Part shown: piece after piece, positions 46,923-55,703 of the stretch
Numbering within the stretch: the first letter of the stretch is position 1
Layout: every line of letters begins with the position of its first letter
Assembly (NCBI GenBank): GCA_035048495.1
Contig: CM068549.1
Span: 10,278,000 to 10,341,999 of the forward strand
DNA: 64,000 bases
Direction: 5' to 3'
Origin: Euptelea pleiosperma
Taxonomy: Eukaryota > Streptophyta > Magnoliopsida > Ranunculales > Eupteleaceae
Notes under the pieces: generated by a model
Database searches by the model: none
Told to the model about the DNA's origin: nothing
What the model saw: only the letters and a program-made list of their open reading frames with translations
Program-made: the position numbers and the translations under genes

Positions 46923-47572
46923 GTCATCGCCTTTCTGAAGCATAGCTCGTGGTTCACCGGATCAGATGTTCCCGCGTAGGTCGAGTACTTTGGGTAAGAA
47001 AATGAGCTCGGAGCTTGATATTTCTGAATATCCTCGACAAAAGGAGAATCCTAAAGTACGCGAGTTGCTATGGCTGTCATCTTGTCGGCAAGCGTCTCCT
47101 TTTTGCCTAGCAGCTCCACGACCAGGTTCGCTATTTGCCCTTTGGTAACCCATTCCGACGATTGGGAGCTTCCACCGTAGTAAGTGGGGTCAGGCTCCAC
47201 TACCCTCCTGGCGAGGGATTCATTTCTTTCTTTGTGCCGGTGGTTCCTGAGGTTAGACTCTTCTGAGGCGGAGTTCCTCCGTCGGCTCCTTGTTACGTCT
47301 CGATGCTTTACTGGATGTTCCTCGCCGTTGTTATCTGATGCATAGTCAGCGTTGACGGGCTGCTTGTCCATTTGGCGTCTGAGCCGATCATTCTCTCTTC
47401 GGAGTCTCTCTATTACCAGCAATTGAGCCTCTTACTCATTCCTGGCTCTTCTTCTTTCTGTCGAGGTGTCTCTTAGGTCTGCGTCGCAGTTCGCGGCTTC
47501 TCTTCTTCGGGCACTGGTTTGCCGTGTTACCACCATCGCTCTTTCTCTATCGAGCTAGGAAGCTTCTTGTCG

Positions 47573-47590
47573 CTTCCACAGACGGTGCCA
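47573..47590 (-). other. Primer-binding site of the Tat element
   Basis: Minus strand TGGCACCGTCTGTGG, five bases after the LTR end. Tat elements typically read TTTGGCGCCGTCTGTGG here. One base differs (GCGCC to GCACC). Confidence 0.75.
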
Positions 47591-48114
47591 AAAGATGTGA
47601 GGGCAAAAACTGTAATCTTACCATCCCCACCCTCAAAGTCAACAGATACTTTTTATTAATAGAATGTTTTCTTTTGGTACATCAAACTTCTTCACACTCC
47701 AAATAGCTCCGCGCATCTCAGGAAAAAGATAACTGACTCTAGGAAAGTCACCTATGCAAGACTGAAATCGGTTGCCAACGAGAGAGCAGCTATAGAAAGC
47801 CTTCTCCGTCTTCAAGACTCCATCATTTCGCCTACTGCAACTCTAGATCCACTCCTATTCCTCGATCACATCCTTCGAAGCTAGGCAGGTGGTGTACCTG
47901 CCAAAGACACTCCGACGATCAAGTCAGAAAAGGCTCCACTGCTGCAAGACACACATAAAGGTTATCTCTCAAGGAAAGAGAAAGGTAGTTTCTCCTCTCC
48001 CCGTTCCATGATCTCTCTCTCTCTTCTGATCTGATCTGGTTCTCCCCCTCTCCCTTCTTAGGTGAGGGAATTGTTCTGGCAAAGATCCGATCCCTTGCTA
48101 TAGGGGAGGGGTCC

Positions 48115-48124
48115 TCTATTTATA
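48115..48124 (-). promoter_or_regulatory. TATA box of the Tat LTR (leftward)
   Basis: CTATAAATAG on the minus strand followed by GAGGACCCCTCCCC. It would drive gag-pol to the left. Confidence 0.6.
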
Positions 48125-48299
48125 GATCCCCCTTCTCTTTCTCCCTCTGTTCTGTTTTTAAATCTCTTTTCATTGGCCGGGCCAAAGGTGGCTCGTTCAC
48201 TATTGTTCCTTCCCGTCTCCTCTTAACAATCTATTTCTGTGTTTGCTGAGTGTAATTCTCTATCCCGAAAAGGGAGGGCCGGTCTGGGCTGCTCTTGTC

Positions 48300-49310
48300 T
48301 ACCCTCGACCTGTCTCTGTCCTAGGTCCCATGAATATCTAGCCAGTATGGCTCGACCAGTTGGTTTGCACAATCCGACGATCTAGGCCCGTCTGGCGATC
48401 ATGGTCTGTCAGCTGGGTCCGGGTCGCCAGCTGGTCTAGACCGTCAGTTGGAAATGGGTTGCCAAGTGGTATGGGATTTTTAAGATATCTTGAACCGCCA
48501 TCTGGTCACGAGCTGCCAGCTGGTCGTGAGCCGCCAGCTGGTCACGAGCCGTCGTCTGGTTGCGAACTGCCAGCTGATCATGAGCCACCAGGTGGTCACA
48601 GGCCACCAGCTGGTCATGAGCTGCCAGCTGGGTCGCCAACTGGTCATGAGCCGCCAGCTGGTCACGAGCCGTCGTCTGGTCAAGAGCCGCCATCTGGTTG
48701 CGATCTACCAGCTGATCACGAACCGCCAGCTGGTCAGTACTCCTATGGATCGTCCAATGAAGGACTGATGTGCCCCGAATCCACCACTTGCCATAGAGGT
48801 CAAATTATGGTACCCATAGGGAGGGCCAGGTCAGGCTGCTCTTGTCTGTCCTTGAGCCCTGTCTCTATCCTAGGGCCCACAAATATCTAGCCAGTATTGC
48901 TCCACCAGTGGGTTTGCATAATCTGACGATCTAGGACCGTCTGGTGATCATGGTCTGCCAGCTGGTCTAGACCGTCAGTTGGAAATGGGTTGTCAAGTGG
49001 ACTAGGATTTTCAAGATATCTTGAACCGCCATCTGGTTTACGAGCCGCCGTCTGGTCACGAGCCACCATCTGGTCACGAGCCGCTAGCTGGTCATAAGCC
49101 GCCAGCTGGTCATAGGCCGCCAGCTGGTCACGAGCCGCCATTTGGTCACGAACCGCCGTCTAGTCACGAGCCGCAAGCTGGTCATGAGCCGCCAGCTGGT
49201 CATAGGCCACCAGCTAGTCAGTACTCCTATAGATCGTCCAATGAAGGACTGTTGTGCCCCGAATCTGCCACGTGCCATAGAGGTCAAATTATGGTACCCA
49301 CGGGGTTAAG
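48300..49310. repeat. Two direct repeats with 18-bp CCAGCTGG-cored arrays
   Basis: Repeat 1 (about 48300-48815) and repeat 2 (about 48850-49310) share AATATCTAGCCAGTAT at the left, GATCTTGAACCGCC-like entry to the array, and GATCGTCCAATGAAGG plus TTATGGTACCCA at the right. The offset is ~549 bp at the left edge and ~484 bp at the right, so the arrays differ by three to four units. The unit is GAGCCGCCAGCTGGTCAC (18 bp), about 14 copies at 48489-48740 and about 11 at 49021-49222. The core is a GCCAGCTGGT palindrome. Confidence 0.85.
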
Positions 49311-49521
49311 GGGCAAGGTAAGCATGATTTGTCACTTATCTCCGAGATCTTGGAGAGTGCCTGCCGCCAGCTGGTTGGTCAGCCTGGTTGTCTCCGTCTG
49401 AGATATCCCCTTGGATAGAATATTCTTCATGAGATGGCATTTGCTTGTATGCTCTTTATTGTAGTGGCCCGAGAGTTTCTTTAGTGCCCTTCTCATTTTT
49501 GTTAACTCCAGGTGGCCCCAC

Positions 49522-49528
49522 TATAAAA
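49522..49528 (+). promoter_or_regulatory. TATA box before the Tat accessory ORF (rightward)
   Basis: CACTATAAAAACACA, 128 bp upstream of ATG 49650, with a pyrimidine-rich leader. With 48115-48124 it forms a divergent pair around the palindrome arrays. Confidence 0.5.
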
Positions 49529-49649
49529 ACACATTTGGGTCACCACATAATTCATTTTCAACTTAGTCTTTTCTCTTCTATTCTCTGACCCCAAGTGACC
49601 CTTCTTCCTTATATCAAGCCACCAGCTTGCTCGCTTGCTCGTCTTCAAC

Positions 49650-51807
49650 ATGGTAAGGAGTAGACACGGCCGCCAGGTGGTCTCTTCTTCCTCTGAGTCA
49701 TTCGGTGCTAAGGACAAACCATCTGCCTTTGCGGGTGTCGATTGGAACCCAACCATGAGGGAAGGTAGTTCCGCGGATTAGTCATCCGAGAGATCGGAGG
49801 CGGACGAAGTGGCTCCTAGTCCCCCTGAATCTACTGGTGTAGCGAGTATGGACGTGGCTAAGATAGCTCGCAACTACGCTATTCCCAGCTACATCACCGT
49901 GCAACGCGGGCATCTCCTAGGCGAAGATGTGGCTGAGTCAGGGTAGATCAGTATCTGTTCTACTCAGCTAGAGGTAAGGTTGACTTTCCCCTTGCCTCCT
50001 CTAGTCCGTGAGCTTTTGACCTTTTATGATAGGGCTTCTGGCCAGTTGCATCAAAACTTCTATTGTCTGCTGGATCGGGTCATGTTCTTCAATGATACTA
50101 GCCAGACGAGGATTGGAGTAGCAGAGATAGACGCGGTCTACTATATCAAGAGTACGACAGTCCACAGCTTCAAACACTGGTTCTACAGCCTAGCTGTGAG
50201 GCCTGGCAACAAGGGGTTTGTTGGTGGTCTACCCAACACTCACAACAATTGGAGGGATGATCCCCTGCTCGTGAGTGGGGGTTGGGAGTATGGAGATCCT
50301 GCTCGGGGTGGCCCATCTTCTTCCAGGGTGCCGACACATTTTAACTTGGAGGGTATGACCCGCCTCGAGGCCATATTCACTAACTTCTTCTGGATCCTTT
50401 TTCTCTTCTCCTCACTAACTTCTTCTTGTTGTCTGTGCTTGCAACCCCGGTAACCAGGAGGGTCAAGCTCTCAGAGTCTATATGGGACAACCTTGCTCAT
50501 TTCTACGACACTGTTCCATTGAAGTGGAGGCAGTGGCTAGAAGAGAGACCAGCCACGCCGCCTGCTAGCCTAAGGCTCCGTGATCCACCTTTTGGCAGCC
50601 TACCATCAGGTGAGCGTCCACCTGCCAGTCAGCCGTTAGCCGAACAGCAGCCCAGTGGTCAACTTGGGGACCAGCCGTCTGGTGGTGAGCCGTCAAGTCA
50701 TGAACCTTCTGCTGGTCGTGAGCCGTCAGCTGGTGAGCCGTCTGGTGGTAGTTCTCCTCTGACCCACTCCCCGCAAGGTCAGTGTTCGAATCGTTAGTCT
50801 CCAGTGGTTCAGCCACCTGGTAGTAGTACTCCGGTCTACTACAGTTCTGACCCCTGGGCCAGGACTCCTACCCGTCCTGCCGGGCAAGCATGGGAGCCTT
50901 CCTCATCATGGCACGGAGTTCCTGTTGGGCTAGTTCTATCCTCGTGCAGATGGCAGGGGTTTTCTAGCTAACCAACGGGCCCGAGAGATCAGCCGCGCGG
51001 GTGTCCAGATCCACGTCCCTGTTCCTGGTGAGTCAGTCACTCTCTCTCAAGGCCTTTCTTCTGTTGAAGGATTTGAGTCGGATAGCAGATCTTACCTTTT
51101 TCCAGATCCTATAGCGGGTCCCTACCAGGCTATCCCCATTCGCTGGGTTCCTCCTCCGTGGTAGTGAAGGAAGACATGGCCCCTGAACTGCCCGTTCAGG
51201 CGAGAGCTGAGGTGATGAAGAAGAGGAAGATGACCAGGTCAAAGAGGGGTGGCCCTCCTCCCCCTCCTGCCTTTCAGCCGAAGGAGGTCACAGGCACCTC
51301 CTTCCAAGTGCCTCGCGTTGTCGAAAGCATTCTAACACCGAGCGACCAGGCGGGGGGTCGTGACGAGTAGACGGGCAAGCAGCCATCTGGTGGTATGTCA
51401 CCAGCTCGTCAATCGTCTAACAGCCTATCGTCAGCTGGTCAGACGGTGGCCAGGGGCTCTCCTGCGGGGGTGGCTCCTCCCCTTGCCCCATCCACCATTT
51501 TTGGGGAGACCCTGCCTCTAGCTGAGGAGATCTTCACAGACAAGCCCTACAATGCTCGTTTTGAGCATTTGAAGACCCAATCAGGGGCGGGTCCTTCCTC
51601 TAGGCCTGTCTCCCAACAGGCCCGTATGCAGTGTCCTTCGACTACATGCCTGGCAGCATTCCGATCACTGGGGAGTGCTCCACGACGGATCCTGACGTGG
51701 CGATGCACATGATCGAGCAGCTATGTCTGCCTCGGGACTGACTCCGCTATGCCATGCCGTCAGACCCCTTTGCAGCCTACGAAGGCGTCAGCCGGGGGAT
51801 CACCGAG
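49650..51807 (+). pseudogene. Tat-associated accessory ORF ('putative gypsy-type transposon' class)
   Basis: ATG 49650 (VRSRHGRQVVSSSSE). In-frame TAGs at 49779 and 49944 are followed by the recognisable domain (LTFPLPPLVRELLTFYDRAS, FYSLAVRPGNKGFVGGLP, NNWRDDPLLVSGGW), resembling the plant family annotated as 'putative gypsy type transposon', encoded antisense in Tat elements. A frameshift near 50440 leads to SIWDNLAHFYDTVPLKWRQW and a repeat-rich stretch (GGEPSSHEPSAGREPSAGEP, 50680-50750) whose DNA matches the LTR 18-bp units. Further pieces are 51158-51370 (basic) and 51395-51712. The last exon ends ITE at 51807 with donor GAG/GTAACT. Function is unknown; this copy is dead. Confidence 0.7.
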
Positions 51808-51924
51808 GTAACTATTGTCTCTCATGTGTGGATTTCTCTTTGGATTGGTGCTGTTTTGGCTAATTCTGTGGTGTATTTTATAGAGTATTGTTGCTTTTCT
51901 GGGGCTGCGCGATTTCATAGATGA
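51808..51924 (+). other. Probable intron start of the accessory ORF, cut by the Athila leader
   Basis: T-rich sequence after a GTAACT donor, running to about 51924 where inverted Athila leader begins abruptly (GGTCGCCTCCGTGGG). Confidence 0.4.
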
Positions 51925-53019
51925 TCTCTCGAGGTCGCCTCCGTGGGTTAGGGAGGGGTATCCTAATGGGCTTGGGCCCGACTCCACCTCTTTGAGCTTT
52001 CGCTCCCTACCCACACTGGGATCGTATGCTACAGAAAAGTTAGATCGCACGGCCTAGGTATTTGGGATTCTATTTGGAAGATCCTTGCCTTTTTAGGGTT
52101 CACAGAACAAGCATTGGATTTAGGCAAGTTTTTGAATTATTTTCCAAATTCGAGATGGGTTAAAATTTAGGAATTCCCATATTGGAAAGTTTCCGAATTG
52201 TGGAGATCTTCCAAGAAAGATTTGATTGCGAGATCCCTTACAATTTTGGAAAATTTTTCAAAATTAAAATTCTGCTAGATTTGGGGTATTTCCTTTTACA
52301 GACTATAAAACCCTAATATTTTGAATTTTTATTTTTTTTAATTTTTTTGGTATTTTTCACTTAATCTAGGGTTTCTAAAAAGGGTCGGGCTCCGTTGACA
52401 GGTGAGAAATTACAGGATTCTGTACAGGGGCACAATATTAGACACGTGTCACACTTTTAGAGGAATTTGACCGTATGGATGTTTGTCCAATCCCATGGTG
52501 GACCTACAAACCAAAAATCAGCCTGATTAGTGATTTATTGGCTTTGGTTTGGACTTATATTCATGGGCTAATCTCAACTATGGGAATTTGAGTAGTATTT
52601 GATGTACAAAGATCTAATGCCTATAAATCACTAATTCGGCTGATTTTTGGTTTGTAAGTCCTCCATGGGATTGGACAAACATCCATATGGTCAGATCCCT
52701 CTAAGAGTGTGCCACGTGGCTTATATTGTGTCCCTGTACAGAATCCTGTCATTTTTTCACCTGTCAACGGAGCCTGACCCTTCTAAAAAACCCTAGAACA
52801 AGATCTAGCAGTTATTTAGAAAGTAGTAAAATTTTTAAATTATTACAAATTGCACTCGGCCTTCCGAGGCATTAAAAATAGTAATTAAAATAGCTAAAAA
52901 TAACTAAAAAAAATGGAAAGTTTCCAAAACACTGGATCTTCTCGCTTTACCAGCTTTCCGATTCCGTCAGCTACGCCCTTTTTCGCACTTCTGGTCACCC
53001 GAGCAACAACGGCGCCATT
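51925..53019 (-). other. Athila leader and PBS, minus strand, truncated
   Basis: Inverse of 14580-15415, with shared blocks CCTAATGGGCTTGGGCCCGA (51960) and CACTCGGCCTTCCGAGGCAT (52853). The PBS on the minus strand is TGGCGCCGTTGTTGCTCGGG starting at 53017, two bases before the LTR. The left end stops in mid-leader. No gag follows. It carries the MITE at 52382-52780. Confidence 0.85.
52382..52780. mobile_element. 399-bp foldback MITE with 9-bp target duplication
   Basis: Long imperfect terminal inverted repeats begin GGGTC(G/A)GGCTCCGTTGACAG and extend through TACAGGATTCTGTACAGGG, CACGTG, GACCGTATGGATGTTTGTCC and CAAACCAAAAATCAGCC. Flanks are TTCTAAAAA (52373-52381 and 52781-52789). The homologous leader at 14835-14845 has one such stretch without an insertion, an empty site. 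A 9-bp duplication fits Mutator-like transposition. No coding capacity. Confidence 0.9.
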
Positions 53020-55703
53020 TGAAGCTAGGGTTTTTCCACGTCGTTGGTTACGGAAACCCAAATCTCAACACTTATGTAATTTATCCGAGTTTTAAACCCT
53101 GCAAAATGTGAACTTTTGTATAGGGATTTGTGTCGGATGTCGATCCGCACTTGGGGTTAGTTCATGCAAATAAGGACATAAAATGACGGGTCTCTGGCTT
53201 GAAATTGTGCGGAGGGGTGAGGATGGTGATTCAATAATTGATTTAAAACTTCATTTTTTTATATGGATCTATTAATGCCTACACGAATGACTAAATTGAT
53301 CATGAGATTAACAAAAAAAATATAAGAATGATGAACATATCTTTTTCAAAAGGAATTAAAAAAGAGAAAATCTTGAACTATTATTGATCAAACAACTTCA
53401 CTTACATCAACTAATTCATAATCAACTAAAACAAATAGTAAAAGAAAACTACTTAGAAAGCTACTCAAAGAGGATATGATGAAAAAGAGAAAGAACGTGA
53501 AGGAGTATTACCGAGAAATGATGGAGAAATGCAGGGTGGAGTTGCCACGCCCTTAGAGAAGTGATGTAACTGTATTGGTGGCTGACGGCTTGGTGATGCG
53601 GCTTGAGAGAACTGTCAGGTAGGGGGTTTCTTCCCTTCCTTTTCTTCTTCATCTTCTCCTCTCTTTTCTTTCTTTTTTCTTTATTTATTTTTTTTTTTTT
53701 TGGAGAGAAGAAGAAGACGTCAAGAAGGGAGAGGACGGCTTTGCTTTGGGCGGTACTGGATGGTGGCTGCGTTGAAGGATGTAGGATGGGGCGGTGATGT
53801 GAAGACGTTTTGCAATGGAGAGGGGCAGCGATGGTGAAGGCGGAAGTGATGATGGAGCGTTGATGTTGCAGGCGGTGTGGAGAGGTGATGTGGGCGTTGA
53901 TGGAGATGGAGGAAGGCAGCGACGGTTTGGATCTTCTCTTCTTCTTTTCCCTCTTTCTTTTTTTCTGGTTCTTTTTCTTCTTTTGTGTGGGGCGGTTACT
54001 AAAAGAATAGAGAGACGGAAAGGGAAGATCATGGGGAGGAGTGATGGCAGCTTGGAGGGTGGCAGCAGAGGTGGTGAAGGAGATGAGGGAGGCGAGCTAG
54101 GCATGCACACCAGCAGCAAGGAGGCGTCTCCTCCTTCTTTCTCTTCTCTTTTCTTTTTTTTTTCTTTTCTTCTTTGCAAGGGCCATTTTTTTCAAGAGAG
54201 GGAACGTGGGGGGTGCTGGGCGGCTAAGGAAGAGGATAGGAGGAGCAGGGAGTAACGACTTTGAGATAGAGAATGGGGACCTTGAACTTGGGAGAGAGAG
54301 GAAAATATATATGGGGAGGCTTAGGGTTTTGGATGGATATAGAAACTGAGGGGGATGGTTTTGGAATAGAGAATGGGGAAAATATATGAGAGACGTTAGA
54401 ATGAGGGGATCCTCCTTTATATCTCTTTCAAGAATAATGGTCTAAGATCCCCTTGTCATGAGATCCAATGGACCACTCTTTTCCAAAACATCCTCCCCTT
54501 ATTGCTTGGACACGTCCCAAAAACTCTTCACAATGGAAAGAGTACTTTCCTTTCCTTTGAAAACAAATTTTCTTTCTATTTTTCTTAATACCATCCATAC
54601 CCTTTTTTTGGAAAATATTTTTCTTTTGGAAACTCCCATTGTTTTTTAAAGCCATTAAAATGTCATGTTTGGCATCTTTCCTCAATAAATTACGTTCACA
54701 ATTCTTTTGGATTTGAAAGGTCCATGATCAGCCACCTTTTCACAAAATTCTTTTAAAATCTATTTTTGTTTTCAAAAATCTTTATTTTCAAAAATCCTAA
54801 AAAATCCCATTTGTTTGACAAAAAAAATCTCAGCCATGTGATTTACATCCCTCACATGCCATGTGGCATTGGCCCTGCCTCTTCTGAGAAAGTGTGGTGA
54901 GATAAGAGTGAGAGGTGGGCCATCTCTCGAAGTCGTTTGATCGATGGATGATCAGATAGATAAGACTGATGATCGAATGATCGAGTGATAGAGCGGATGA
55001 TCGGACGTTCGACTATGATGGTGATGATCGAATGGATCATCAGACGTTTAGAGATCGGCCAAGGTAGGCCGTAGGATCGAGTGACTGAGAAGACAGAGGA
55101 TCAGATGATATAGATTTGTGAGTAGAGAGAGAATGGGGATCTAGATAGAGGAGAGAGAAAATATTACAAAATAAAGAGAAAATGCTAGTAGAGGTCTTGA
55201 ACCCTGGTCTTTGACTTGGTCTTTTGCATGCTTTACCAACTGAGCAAGTCCTCATCTTGTATTAGTTGATAAGCTTTAATCTCCTTAATCTCTTCTTTGA
55301 GGGCTTGTTTCTCCTTTTTTCTTGGTCGTCTCTCGACTCTTTCGATCCTTCAGCTCTCCCCATCTTTGGCCTACATCTTCTTGTCTAAGTCCACTAACTC
55401 TCCATGTTTTGATAAAAGGAATTGTAGGTTGATTGCGGGCCTGCATTTTATCAAAATTGTTCGATTAGTGCTCTTGGGATAGAAAAATCGTGTAATGAGA
55501 ATTCTACAAAACAGCTTCGCATGTGGGTCAAATAAATGCATATGAATACATGCGAATATATCATTTTAACTAGAAAAGTGTGTTCTATGCAATGAGAGAA
55601 ACTCTTACGTAAAAATGTTGATAAAAAAAGCAGTTTTACGTAGAATAGTGTAATAACGCTAGAATGATAAGTGCTTAAAATAAGCACTTTTGAGCGAATA
55701 TCA
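53020..55703 (-). repeat. Athila-family LTR, minus strand (5' LTR of the truncated copy)
   Basis: Minus-strand start TGATATTCGCTCAAAAGTGC (55703) and end GCTTCA (53020), with the PBS and leader adjoining on the left, so it is this copy's 5' LTR. U5 keeps the GTGCGGATCGACATCCGACAC block (53120-53150). Much of the middle is diverged and the CCGGAGTTGC stem-loops are not recognisable. It carries the best-preserved tRNA-like module. Confidence 0.92.
55193..55247 (-). promoter_or_regulatory. tRNA-like A box and B box in an Athila LTR
   Basis: Minus strand: TTGCTCAGTTGG (55247-55236) matches the tRNA A box apart from one base. GGTTCAAGACC (55203-55193) fits the B-box consensus GGTTCRANNCC. Their spacing is in the range for tRNA genes. 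The LTRs at 11867, 23934, 27370 and 44414 have a homologous but more decayed segment. It is not an intact tRNA: no acceptor stem pairs. Confidence 0.55.

Larger units (their letters stand above)
43481..47536 (-). pseudogene. Tat Gag, split by a solo Athila LTR
   Basis: Minus strand. ATG at 47536-47534 comes 37 bp after the PBS. The N terminus is Arg/Glu-rich and helical (ERLRRENDRLRRQMDKQ) with an early TAA. The gag domain begins PFVEDIQKYQAP, is cut at 46923 by the LTR, and resumes at 44413 with MWEFED, then CRMFPSTLSDKGPLWFNQL, FTKLSTKFIAHYYCN and FTKRFRAVMMTVEQCDDKH. The zinc-knuckle region CXFHRDHWHDTDKC lies near 43730-43690. The coding phase continues across the duplicated target GTCAT. 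Several TGA/TAG codons stand where Trp or Gln are expected. Confidence 0.85.
41021..47595 (-). mobile_element. Tat-type Ty3/gypsy retrotransposon, minus strand, 3' truncated
   Basis: From right to left: LTR end (47596), PBS (47573-47590), gag from ATG 47536, CCHC, protease, RT and part of RNase H, ending near 41021. Integrase and the 3' LTR are absent. Wording (SRSTDRYKPLF, NKACPKDPYLLPRINQLVDA, FMDGYSGYNQI) is of the Tat/Ogre lineage. A solo Athila LTR (44414-46922) interrupts gag. Many stops and frameshifts. Confidence 0.88.
47596..49450 (-). repeat. Tat LTR, minus strand
   Basis: The minus-strand end is ...TCACA at 47596, next to the PBS. The TATA box on the minus strand is CTATAAATAG (48124-48115), so R-U5 is about 500 bp. 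U3 lies to the right and holds two ~500-bp direct repeats with palindrome arrays. The U3 terminus is not resolved; the right limit given is approximate. A plus-strand accessory ORF starts about 200 bp beyond it. Confidence 0.6.

Noticed and set aside
48360..48890. A 176-codon open frame of HEPPAG-like repeats, a possible repeat protein
   Set aside because: The 18-bp unit is divisible by three, so several frames stay open automatically. It lies in U3 of an LTR, has no convincing start, and open frames also exist on the other strand.
48489..49222. Short regularly spaced repeats resembling a CRISPR array
   Set aside because: The units are contiguous 18-bp degenerate repeats without unique spacers, in a plant retrotransposon LTR.
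55193..55247. An intact tRNA gene
   Set aside because: A and B boxes are visible, but no acceptor or anticodon stem pairs. It is a tRNA-like relic in an LTR.
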